From Brachypodium distachyon (lineage: Eukaryota > Streptophyta > Magnoliopsida > Poales > Poaceae), in contig NC_016134.3 of the NCBI RefSeq assembly GCF_000005505.3, positions 35,402,150 through 35,466,149 on the forward strand: a stretch of DNA of 64,000 nucleotides, written 5' to 3'. Made by a program: the position numbers and the translations under genes. The notes under the pieces are model-generated. The model saw nothing but the letters and a program-made list of their open reading frames with translations, did not search any database and had not been told where the DNA came from. Below, piece by piece: positions 11,464-23,501 of this stretch; position 1 is the first letter of the stretch; every line of letters starts with the position of its first letter.

Positions 11464-14399
11464 TGCCTTGCAAGATCTCAAAGGGAAATGGATCTAGCAA
11501 ACTGTGTGCTCCTTTCCTTAGATACTTCGCCATACACTATCGAAGTATAATTGAAAACATGGAAATAATTTCATAAGAAAACAATCGTATAATATTCCAC
11601 AAACATGCCTGACACATCGGATCACGTGCGAGATGCCAAGTCGGTGCCACATCACCTAACAAGAGGGGCATCATGTCAGAGTTTGTTCATATATATTCTT
11701 CAAATCTGGTCGGTTATCTTCTTTTTAAGTAGTTTACTTTTTTAAATAAGCTGTCGTTAAAATCTATCGCTTTGTTAAATGGTCCTAATAAAAAAAAAGT
11801 GGGATCTTTTTTCTATGAATGAAAGTTTTGCCATTACAGTTTTAAAATGAGCTGGACGTACGGTTGAGACGAGCCATCATGATCCGCCTGTGGAGGTGAC
11901 ATACACAGCACGTCGTGCTCACGCACTAATCAGTCAGACACGTACGGGGAATCTCGCATTGTATATATCTGCAATTATAGGTAGCTTCCAAATCTAAATA
12001 ATTCATGTTAAAATGGACGCTTAGCCAGATGACACGGCAGAGACAGGATCCCCAGGAGTCACGGGAGCGCTAAACCCGTGACAATCCAAATTGCCTTGCC
12101 ACCCATCCGTCCGTGTCCACGGAGGAGGCGATCGAACAGCTCTGCTTCGTTAGCTTCCTGCCCGTTTCCAGGATCCTCGTCGCGGATAGATACTGTTAGT
12201 TGCATTATCTCATCCGCTATGACAGGGGAAGCGCCAGTTGCCAAGTCAGCTTGGAAGCTTCTGTTTCATCGGTTTGTGGGATGGACTGGCACGCCAGCCC
12301 GATCTTGCCGTTTTGCGACAGTCGTAGGATGTATCCAGGATCCTGGTGATGCAGATATATATGCAGTGCAGGTTCTGTCAGTGCTTGGGCTCTTCACGGC
12401 TTCACGCAGTAACCCAATGTCCTTTCCTGATTTTATTGTTAGTATAGTACTTAAGTGTGCCTTTTGGTTTCTGCTGAGGCTGACGGATTTGATTTCAGCA
12501 ACAGCAGCGTGATCAAGCCAGGTAGAGAAACATAAACCTGACGGCGGAGGAGGGGTACCGAGTCACGGGGAAAACCAGAACAATTTGCCTAGTTACCTTT
12601 GCTGATGGAGGACTTGATCTCTTCCTACCTTCCATGTTTTCTGCGTGGTTTTTGTGGTGTTTGATATGACCATCCTGTTGTTCTTTCTTACTACGGCTAG
12701 CCGCGTATTATTATTATTTTTACCTAAGAAAGAAGCATTGCTTTCTACTCATCGGCAGTGTATGACAGACAGATTCTACGCAGAATACGTAGATTGGACA
12801 CAATACAAGGTCAAGGGATACACATGCATGCACCATGATCAATAAAATGGTCGGAGGAGTCCGCTTAAAGCTTCAGGCTTCAGCAGAATATATATGTATA
12901 GTCAACTCAGACGGAAGCCCAGACGAATTTGGTGACCAAGATTAGTTATCTGCTTAAGGACCATAAACGTGCTGCTCGATGAACCCCGCGCCACCTACCT
13001 AACCACGGCACGTCAAAAGATTGCAACTTGTCCTTGCTTAGTCCTGGCCTTTAAACCTTTCGCCCCCAGCAGCTTTAACTATTCTGAGACAGGGTTGCAT
13101 GATTTGTGCGTTGCCGGCAAGACTTTGGCATAGGAAGTCCCTTGATGTGGCCATTTTTATGTGAGAAAAGACAAGTTTAACATGGATGCTGATCAGAGGA
13201 CGTAAGAGGATGCTGCTGGTGTTTGTTGGGGACCGAGAGTGCGTCATCAGATTCGGACAGGCAGGGATGCTAATTAAGACTTCAGAGGCAACGAACTCGG
13301 CAGCTAAATACTACGTAGTCTTATCCGCCCACGAGGAAAAGGCTGCGCCTTTTCTGCGAACTAAGCTAGCTTACGCACCAAACTAAACCAAACAACTTTT
13401 GACTAGAGTCCAGGTATGGTGGTAAAGTTTGATCGTTTGTACTGTATTTTATTTCTGTCATCGATAGAGGATTAACTTAGTCCCTGATAATCATCAGCTC
13501 TGGTTGTGTCTACATGCATGAATGCTGGCGCTCTGAAAAGAGTGGATGGTGTCTGAACAGAGACAAAAGCGTGTTGATCAACGGATATATATAGAGAGAG
13601 TTCAGTAACAGAGTGACTAAAGAGGAAAAACAAACGCATCAAAGCCAGCCGTAGAGAGGGTGAAATTGGGATCTATATCTACCTAAAATAAAAATCCATC
13701 CAAAGCATTACTGTGCGTGATCTTTACGGGTTTTCATTTTCAATGAAATTTCAATGATTTTGGTAGATACCAAAAGTTCGCACTGTTTCGGCGAGAGTGA
13801 ATTCGAGCCAAATTCAAACCTTTGCCAAAAACGAAATAAATAAATAAATTGTTCGGGATTTCTATTTGGGAAACTGAACAACACACTTTTGCATCCCGGA
13901 CTAAAATGAGAAAGCTAATCTGTGCCATGGTGTGGATGGTCGAGTGGCCGATACAATCGTCCTAACCGGAAAACAGGGCTAGCCGATCATGTAATTCGTC
14001 AACAGGATGACGCATCTCTAGCTGCTGCCCCTTTTCTCTTCACTTCGTTGTCGTCAATTTCAATCCCCAACGTCGATCCATCAACGGACAACGCTGCGTA
14101 GTAGTACGCGATCGTTATCGTGGACTCCACCGCAACAGTCAGCCAAGTACACGCGAAGCGGGAACAAGAGCGGCACACACCAACGACCATCTTTAATATT
14201 GTAGGAGCAGGATTTTATTGCACGAGTGTCACCTAACCATGCAGGGTTGGAAATCTTCAACACCGATCAACGTACACCAACCATATATATGATCGGAATT
14301 GTTGATGCTGTACCATTGATTGCACCAAACCTGATGGAGCAAATCGTTTGAAACCTCGTGATACTGACCAGAAATCGTTCTAGTCGGTCGCTGCAATCA

Positions 14400-14580
14400 G
14401 GTTAAGTCAAAATAATTAAAATTTGATCAATTTAAAAAAAATATAGGTATATCTATAATATCAAATAAGTATACTATAAGGACACTATATATGATGATGG
14501 CTTTGGTAAACTAATTTGGTAGAGTTGTAGATGTTGATAAATTTCCTATAAACTTAGTTAAATTTTAAACTTTTCAAGCT
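14400..14580. mobile_element. Degenerate MITE interior (mariner-like)
   Basis: The sequence AGGTATATCTATAATATCAAATAAGTATA followed by GTAGATGTTGATAAATTTCCTATAAACTTAG resembles the interior of longer Stowaway-type elements common in grasses. Terminal repeats are not preserved, so limits are approximate. Confidence 0.4.
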
Positions 14581-14871
14581 AGAACAAAGATAAGAGATCT
14601 TATAAAAAAATGAACGGAGAGATCTAGTACCAAAGAGGCAGTCAGGAGAGAGTGCCTTGAACTTTCTTGATGCATACTAAAGCAGACATGCATCAAGGCA
14701 CTGAACTTTGATAAGACTATGGAGAGCTACTGCATGCATTTAACGGAACTTCGCCGATCGAGAACTCTTTTTTTCTTTTCATCATTCGCTCCTAGAAGAG
14801 CGATCTCATGTGTGCGTGTTTGGCGGCTTGTGCTCGTGCTCACGTTATAACGTGGGAAAGCTAACTGTATA

Positions 14872-14980
14872 CTCCATCCGTCCCATACTAAGTGTCCCAA
14901 AATTACTCAAATATGGATGCATCCTAAAAAAACGTCTAGATTTATATAATATTTTAACACTTAATATGTAACGGAGAGAG
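14872..14980. mobile_element. Stowaway-type MITE (109 bp)
   Basis: It starts CTCCATCCGTCCCATACTAAGTGTC and ends with the degenerate inverted copy CACTTAATATGTAACGGAGAGAG. It is flanked by TA at 14870-14871 and 14981-14982, the canonical Stowaway (Tc1/mariner) target duplication. The two arms have diverged, so the insertion is old. Confidence 0.8.
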
Positions 14981-17900
14981 TAGTACATATGTCTTTACGG
15001 TGTCCGGCCCGTTCCATCTGAATTTCTCATCGTCGGGACGTAGGCTGTGTAGTCAACAGAAATCTTGCTGTCACTACCAAAGAAAGGGTCGAGTATAAAG
15101 ATGGTGAAATAAGACTTCTAGGATGTGAATGCCCGTGCTAATGCTAGTCAATTGTCAAGATTCTGTACCGCGGGCACGGAGAAGGCATGAACTGATCCAG
15201 TCTTTTCTGTATGTAGGGCAAAAAAAAAATGCTGTGCACGTTGGTGCGACCATGTACGTATCGTTTGATCAAAGAGTATGATTTTTGCTAGAGCATATGA
15301 CCCAAATTTTTTGCTAGAAAATATGACCGAAGAAAGACCATTTGGTTTATCCTTCTATTCTGAGAGGAGAAAGGCTGGACAATCCATCAAAGAAAAAATA
15401 GCATTTCTTTGGGAGAAGAGCTACCACTCCGGGCAAAGTTTTTTTTTAAACAATCATCTGGTTTTATCGATTTAATAATAAAAGTATTTAATATCGAACG
15501 ATATAAAGATTTTGATTTAACTACAAATTACATTAAAATTCTGTAAACACAGAATTTCTCTTTTTGTTCACCATGTAAGAACCAGCTACATGAAGCGTGC
15601 ACCCCAAACAGTGAGAATCCATGACTATTGAATCTGCTTCGTCATTAAACTGACATGGAAGACAACTAGAAAGAAAAGGTCACCTTCATAAAGCAGATTG
15701 TGATGACTCCGTCAGGATGGTAGCTAGCTAGGAGACATTTGTTTCATACGCTGGCGTCTCCACCGTGTCATCGTCAAAAACACAAAACCTCACGAAAGAA
15801 GAAGGTAAATAAACTAATATTGAAATGTTGATCCACGTTTCCTCCCACTCCGTGATGCCAAGTTGACAAGACGAGAAGAACTGGCAAGGAACGAATCTGT
15901 GGGAACTGTTTTTTTTTTCTTTCCTTCGCCTCGTTACCGGATTCCAAAATATAGAAATAGAATATAAATGCAACTGAAAAGCACAGGATTAGAAGCACTC
16001 TGGAATTCAAAAGGGAGAGTTGTTTGGAACGTAGGAATCAGAACACCACTTGCAGCTGCAATGCTGTAACCACCATGTACTTTATATTGCAGTAGGCATT
16101 TTGCCAACTGTACATTCCTAAAAAAAAAAACTTGGAGCTGCAAGGAACGGTACACGTGAGTTTGTTTATTATATATGACACATGAACACCAAAATTTCCG
16201 ATATCATAGGCATCAGCACTAAGCAGACTTGGGCAGGCAACAGCAGTTCGAGGCAGCTAGTGACTCACAAGATGGAAGCAGCACCGAGTTTTGCCATTTG
16301 CTCCCAGCTCGTTTTTAGTTTCCTCCAAAAGTACAGGTTTGTCTGCCTTAATTTCCATGGAAACTTTCCAGACGATTCTTCCATTCCTAAAAACACTGTA
16401 ACTCCTCCGGAGTTCCTCCGTTCCAAACAAGATACTCCATCCGATTTATAAAAAATGAGCATTGTACTCCCTCTGCTTTCTTATATAAGCCGTGTAAATT
16501 TTTCATCCGATCCTGCGAAATGTAAGACGCGCAGCGGTTTTGGCAGTCCACGCGAGCCCACGTGAACTGCATGCAGAGAAAAAAATCGCTGTCTACAGAA
16601 AAGTCAGGCAGCTTCCTGATTGTTGCATGCAGGGCAGTTAATTTTTTTCCGTGATTGTTGCCTGGAGGGGCAGTTTCCATTCTCGGCAGTTTGTAACGCG
16701 AAGGTTTGCGTTGATATTCACGCTCAAGCTTACACGCTTTATATTAAGAATCGAAGAGAGTACTAAATTTCCGACACTTATTATGAATCGAAGAAAATAG
16801 TAAGTTTTTTTTTCTAAAATACACCCAAACAGATGTATCATTGATTTAAAAAAAAATTGATGCGATGCAGCTGCGAGCTCTAAAGGGCGGATGCAAGAGG
16901 GCCAGCCGTCGTCTCTCCACTCTATCATCAACCTAGCAAAGCTCTGCCCACTAAGCAGCCCTGCCCGACCCCATGCCTCCGCCTGGACACCTATAAACGG
17001 ATAAACCTGCGCAGGTCAATGGCATTAACCGGGACATGCATAATCAAAGACCACCCTATTTCCGTGCTTAACAGCCGACTTAAACAACAGGTGTAAGTAA
17101 TACCCGGGAAATAGACTATTTTATAGAGAGAAAGAGTAGATTTGTTGCGGTCTCAGTTTTTTTTTAGTGGATGTCGTGGCCATAGCTGGTACTCCTACTG
17201 TCCTACAGGCAACAGCCATCAGTCAACCATTCTTTCTTTTTGGAACAACCCATAACCATCGGTCATCCCGTTAATCCGTGACAAAGATTGTTCGTCGTGG
17301 TACAAACTGAGCCCAGTATTTCCCTTAGAAAGTTGAGCCCAGTAAAAAACACCAGCAACCAGTTAAAGCCCGACAGCAAATGTTGTCCCGCGCCGCCGCC
17401 TGGGTGGAACAGCCCAGGAGCTCCAAAAGAGCAGCCCAGAAGCAGTTGCGCTACGCCACCGCCCACCGGGCTCTAACCAAGCGGACGCGCCGCGCGTACT
17501 GGGTACATCGGGCATTCGGGCCGCGTCTAGATGCCGCTAGGAGCGGATCGAGGTGGTGTCGTGTTGCCGATAGGAAACAGAGCTCCAGCTAGTGCCAATC
17601 AGCGTTAAATCTGCATTTGCAACCGAGATCGTCTCAGTGACATCTCCAGTGCTTCCCGTCACTACGTTCTTTCCTACGGCGTGAGTGCGGCCGGACTGCC
17701 GGAGTCGAAACTCGAAAGCGTGAAAGATATACACTTCTCCTGTTGTTGTTGTTTTTTCTTTTTCAAACGGCACGCAATGCGACCTTACTCCGCATGCATT
17801 AACTTACAGGTTGTTACAGCTAGTGTTACCACTGTACTACGTGGCTTGTGCTATCTATCTTGTCTCCATGGACGCGTACGTACACCGCACCGGCCGGCCA

Positions 17901-18331
17901 CTGGATCGCATGATGCATCGGCCGGCGCCGATCGAGGATCGACCGAGCGTGCCACGGCCACGCACCCGGCGGTACGACAGAGGGGTGTACACATCTCGTC
18001 CTGTCTGCCGGCCTTTTTCACGGGGCCGGGGTCTCCCCCGCTTTCTCTCTCGACGCTGTCCAACGCCCATTCACCGGATCGCCAATGTTGGGCGCTCCAC
18101 CCGCGTTTCGATTCAATTCACCCCTCGATGGATCGATCGACGTACGCCTCTTTTCACCCCTCCTTTTCCGTCTCGCTTCGGCATCGATCCATCGACTGCG
18201 TACGTGCATACATGGATGCCTTGTCCACAAGCTAGCTGTGGTGCCGTATATATATGGCGTAATCATTTCAGTCAATGGCTTCATGATTACTTGGATATAG
18301 CGAGGAACCAAATCTTCTAAGTGCAATCGAT

Positions 18332-18440
18332 CCTAACCTTGACCCGTTTCATTTGCCACGCAGGCTTTCAATTTAGCGGGTCGGGTCGGGTCGGGTCATG
18401 TTGAAAGCGTACGTGGCAAATTAAATAGGTCAGGGTTGAC
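18332..18440. repeat. Hairpin element with GGGTC repeats in the loop
   Basis: ATTTGCCACG (18351-18360) and CTTTCAA (18365-18371) pair with TTGAAAG (18401-18407) and CGTGGCAAAT (18412-18421). Pairing continues outside as AACCTTGACC (18335-18344) against GGTCAGGGTT (18428-18437). The loop carries several tandem GGGTC units. Confidence 0.6.
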
Positions 18441-20009
18441 ATGTGCCACCTGACATTGGTCCACGTCTGTAATCGTGTCAAATTGATTAATCTAAGAGAT
18501 TAGGGTGTTACGAGAAGTTTCGCGCCAGAAGTTGTGGTTCCTTGAGACAATTAGTCATAACTATGGTCCTGCGAGAAACTTGACGCAAAGAGTGTTGTTT
18601 TTCTGAAATTTACTCTAACAATTCAAGACAAAATTTAAACAATAATGTCCTATATAAAAAGGAATGAAGGGAGTAGTTACAACAAAGGAATTTCATACAA
18701 ATACATCGATCATGCAGCAATATGCAGTAATTAGATAAATATGGATATTCTCTTTTTATACTTATTAATAACATTCAGTAGACCACATATATACTGCATT
18801 TCATTATAAATTTTGTTGTTGTATTTGCACCCTTTATAAGTTGCATGACTTGACATATATGAACCTAGGCACCTAGCTATCTGTGATGCAGGAGTAGTTG
18901 CTGTACAAGAGTGTGGCTCCTATCTCTTTAAATTTGTTACGCATTCCCATGTCTTTGCACCTCTTTTCTTTTGGACCTCAAATGCTGCACTCCGGTGGAT
19001 CTCTCCAGCACCGGTTGTCTTCCTCGTGGGCTCAAAGCAAATCTGTCCCAACTAGCAAGGTTTCTTGGAGCAGTATATATTAGGTAGGAATAGAATGAGC
19101 ACCAATTAAACTGGAGAGATAGATAGAAAGCACTGATAACGTACTTGAACAAGTTAGCTCTCATCCTCTCTGTAGACTTATAAATTCTGAACTGACCATC
19201 ATATCCTTCTTAATGAAGAGCTATCGTGCAATCTGGGCCGTCCGTGTGCTTGAATTTGAAAGAAAGGGAGGTGTACAGGAGTGTAAAGACAATAGAAACT
19301 TAACTAATCCATAGATGGAGATCGACGATCAATCTAATTAGCCATAAGCTGCAGAAACAAAAATCTATCCTTTTAGCCGTCTAGTCAGGAGGCAACCGCA
19401 TTCAGTACTCATAGTCGATCGCTTAGTTACTACCTCGATCTGATCTGGATCTGCACAACCGTGGGTGCTCCATGGAATCGGAATCGCCTAAGATTTGATG
19501 CCGCCGATAGCTAGGCTAGGCTCTCGCATGAAAAGGAGGAGGAGAAGTATTCTGGTGGAGAAGCTAGCAGCCTAGCTAGAGCGCTGGTTGCGGCCGGTAG
19601 GTCTGCATGCATGCCTTTTTACGCCCAGATGATACTACTTCGCTATACCACTGATTTGTATGACTTTGCCACTTCTAACTTTCAATTAATTATAAGCCTA
19701 ATTTCTTTCTGCTTGAGATCTTTCCAGGCCCCGCATTTCTGGCACAGCCTGTCAGCAGAATGTTGGGCTACTTTTTAAAACAGGACCCGATATTTCAAAA
19801 GAAGTGAACAGGGCATAAAGCAAGCTAGAACCTGTCGCAGCTCGAGACTGGATTTATAAATTAAAACTTAGAAGCTTAAGTACTTCAAAATTACGAAAAA
19901 GTTCGTGGATACATTGCTGTCAACATGCAAAATTGAGACAAATTATACATCTTTGTGTTCGGTGAGGTGGCATGCTTGAATATTAAGAAAAATAGGCAGC
20001 GAGAGGAGC

Positions 20010-20160
20010 TCAGGGGCGGAGCCAGGGGAATAATTAAGAGGGCGCACTTTAGACATTTTTAAGGAGCTATAATTTCAATTAGAGAGGGGTGGAAATCTGA
20101 CATTTACAATGGTATAACAAAATTGAGTGGGGGCATTAGCCCCATGGACTACATGGTGGA
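20010..20160. mobile_element. Small inverted-repeat element with GGGCGGA-CCA ends
   Basis: The left end AGGGGCGGAGCCAGG is matched by an inverted TGGATCCGCCCATG at about 20157-20170. Such GGGGCGGATCCA ends are common on small grass DNA transposons. I could not fix the target duplication, so the limits are approximate. Confidence 0.45.
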
Positions 20161-21539
20161 TCCGCCCATGGAGGAGCTCCTATTTAGATTTATAAGATTT
20201 CTAATATTCTATTTAAATTCTACCTTAAAACTTAAATACGGAGTAGGAGATTTAAAAATTGAACTATAAAATAGGTTCTCCGATCCATAATAAGTCGGAG
20301 GAAGTACTATTTGGGGGGTCCTGTTTATACATCCTATGAAAAACTCACCGAGAACAGGAGCACAGAGGATCGAAGGATGCACCCTCGGCCCTAGCTAGCT
20401 TCTCACTTCAGGTTCTCTCAGGTTCTGTTGGAATTGGCTACTCCCACCATTTCACTACAATTGTCGATCCTCCGTGTGGCATTCCAAAAGCTAGCTTAAA
20501 GCCAGTAGTACAATCGACCGTGTCCCACGATTGCACGGATAGATCGATCTGGTTAGCTCAGTTTGCCCACGTTTTTTCCCGAAACGATCGATCGCCCACA
20601 TTAAGCTATAGCTAGGTGCAAAAGTCTCGATCGATCGGATACCCTGCAAGGCCAAAGTGTGCTAATAATTCCGCATTACACACAAAGTTGACGTGAAAGG
20701 GCTCAGCTCGGTGCACTACGCGCCTGATTAAGCTGGATCCACAAGGCTGCGGCTAACTAAAAATAAAACAAGATATGCGCAAGTTGAGCACTTGGCGCCA
20801 AATGCACAGCGTGTCAAGCGTTTACCTGTCGCATCTAAACTAGCAGCTTGCCGATCAAACCACGCGCATGTGGCTACTTAGGATAAACCGCGACGCCTAC
20901 GAGTTTAGTTTCCGCACCTAGGAATGCTTTTGCTAGTTTTACGCACTCCTCCTCCGGTCTTATACTGGTAATATCATTATAAATATCTTGATTAGAAAGC
21001 TGAATTAATGTTATACGAGTGAAATTTGCCTCGACAAATGCCATCCCAGTGTATAGCAAGTATGGGTGTAACTTCCTTTTTTTTAGATGATACTCGATCC
21101 AGACGTACAAACTGTTATATCAAAGAAAATGACTGGGCCATATTCATTTTGGGTATTGTAGAAGAGATAAATTTTACTGTACCTAAAAGTCTAAACTGCC
21201 TTTGGGTGTTACACTGTTTGGATGAAACAGATCATTAGGTATGGTATTGCCCAAAGTAAAACTACCGAAAAGTCTAAATTTTCAGAGATTGTGGGCTGTT
21301 TCCGGTGGCGCTCCGACTTCCTATTCGATCTCGAGTACAGGCTCACAATACGGATTTTTTTTATCTGCATGTGTGATGATAGTGACATGAGGAAGAGCGG
21401 TAGAAAAGACACACCTGAATTACGGTAAAGCATCTCTTCAACTAATGTTCTCTCTCTCAAAAAAAATTAATGTTCCTAAAAAGAGAGTTCATATAATTTT
21501 TCTTTCTTGAACCTAACATAAGGTCGATCTAAAACATTA

Positions 21540-21636
21540 CTCTCTCTGATCCATAAAAAAATGTCATACGCTTAGTATAAAATTAAAAAATTAAAACAAT
21601 ACAAAATGGACAACACCTTTTATGGATCAGAGAGAG
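21540..21636. mobile_element. Stowaway-type MITE (97 bp)
   Basis: CTCTCTCTGATCCATAAAA at the left end is inverted at the right as TTTTATGGATCAGAGAGAG, with TA on both sides (21538-21539 and 21637-21638). The arms are nearly perfect. Confidence 0.85.
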
Positions 21637-22540
21637 TATCTACTTATACATGGACTTCATACGTTGTCTCTACTTCAACCTATATACGTACAGGGTACAC
21701 TTGTACAACTGCAATTTGCAAACATCTGTCGTTCTGGGTATTGATATGGTCATTTTTACTTTGACGTGGAGATAACAGGGAGTACTGGATATGTGTGGCT
21801 GCAACGGTTTCTATCTCCGATTGGGGGTCAATGTTTGGGTACAACCTCATCCGAGCGGTTTGAGGTTATACTGCTGCTAAATCAAGAATCAGTTAAAGAT
21901 CACTCACTTTCCACAAAGCAAAGTTCCCCTTCTGTCCAATGTAATGCTCCACAGCTAGCTTAGCCGGGACAGAGAGGAGCAAGATAAGCTAGGGGCCGGA
22001 CCGGGAGAGGGCCGGGGGTTTGGTTAAGCTGGAGCGAGAGATAAGGTTCTCTACTGATGGGTGCTTAATTGGCCTTGATTAGTTAATTGTATGCCATCCC
22101 CTAGCTTGCCGATATGTTAATCAAATCGGCTCACGCACTGCCTAATGTGCCGCAGCATCTAATGATCTAACCCACCTGCCTCCCGTTTTTTGGGTGTGGC
22201 TTTTGCTCGCTGCTTCGCTAGCATTCGCTAACAAACATGGGAGCACACACGTGCGGCCAGGCCACCAGGCGGCGCGCGTCGCGACGGACCTGCCTTTTGG
22301 AGGTCGTCTTCGGCCTCTCCCTTTGCCAACACCTGTTCGGCCCCTTGACCTTAGGACCATCCAACGGGTTGATTGAATGAAAGTGACGAAACGTCCATAG
22401 GGCGCAACATTTGCTAGTCATCCCGCGCAAGGACGAAGTGATGAATTTCGTGCACCGTACATGATACTCCATTCTTTCTTTTTCTTACGTGACGTTTTGG
22501 AAAGTCAATTGGTTTGTCAAAGCATCTTATAAAAAAAAAA

Positions 22541-22710
22541 TACTCCATCCGATCCATAATTTTTGTGATATAGTACAACTTTAATACAATTTTGTATTAA
22601 ATCAGTGGCATTTGTTATAGAGAAGTACTCTTTTCTGGTATATGAGGCCCCCACACATCCTTAGGTTGAAGATTTTCCTAATGTGACGTGAGTCTTATAT
22701 CACAAAAATT
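22541..22710. mobile_element. Partial Stowaway-like MITE
   Basis: A left end TACTCCATCCGATCCATAATTTTTGTGATATAG is seen, and TATATCACAAAAATTA near 22695-22709 is its inner inverted copy. The right terminus is lost, so this is a truncated copy. Confidence 0.45.
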
Positions 22711-23501
22711 ACACATGCCCTGCTCCGACCTAATTGCAATCTAAGACTATCACATTCGGTAGATTATTCATAAGTCAAACATAGAATGGGTCATTGTACC
22801 TGAGGAAACATTGCAAAACTTATTGTCGAACACCAATCCCGAGACCCGACCAACTTCCTCTCTACCATGCATGTGGAAGGAGGTCACAAAGTCCATGACT
22901 CAGATAGATAGCTTATCAAATTGTTGCAAAATATAGGATAAGACAATTTAGTAGGTAATTGAATTAGAGCAAGATCACATGGTTATTTAGTAGGTTACTA
23001 ATTTCGTCACATAGGGAGCGACACAATGGTAGTACTTGTGAAAGTGTTGTTTCCATAATGCCTCTCACACAAAGATACGATTTAATTTGTTGTAAAAATA
23101 GCTACAAAATAAATGTCCAATCACGCAGATATCGTTTTGCTAACGTACCATTTCAGGTGCACCTCAAAAGAGCCACTAATTAAAGATGCATATGCTAATA
23201 TTCATCTTTGTAAACATTATCATGTCATTTGCATACATTATATGTGATCTATATTTTGTTTTATATTATATATGGTCTCTAAATGGAATACAACAACTCC
23301 ACTCTATATTTTTCTCTAGACGGCATAGGACAGAAGCAGCGGCATCCAGCCCAGCCGGGCCCACTGACAGACCGGCGAGCGGTAGGCAGGCAACCAATGA
23401 GCGAACACAAAACCGTTCTTTCTCTATAGCCGGAGGAGCGCACGCGCGCGCGCGCCAATCTCCGCAAAAAACAAAAAATAAAAATAAAACGAGACGCGCG
23501 C

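Larger units (their letters stand above)
10738..23501. other. 12.8-kb gene-free intergenic region with scattered MITEs
   Basis: Open frames here are short and show no domain-like composition on either strand. What can be recognised are MITEs and hairpins listed separately. The rest is AT-rich intergenic DNA with GC-rich islands near 12060-12300, 17380-17560 and 17860-18200 in which I see no supported gene. Confidence 0.6.

Noticed and set aside
12078..12512. A 144-residue plus-strand ORF
   Set aside because: Composition looks random, with no conserved motif or neighbouring exons.
17681..18320. Overlapping ORFs of up to 184 residues in a GC-rich island
   Set aside because: Low-complexity, mutually overlapping in both strands, with no homologue I recognise and no splice structure.
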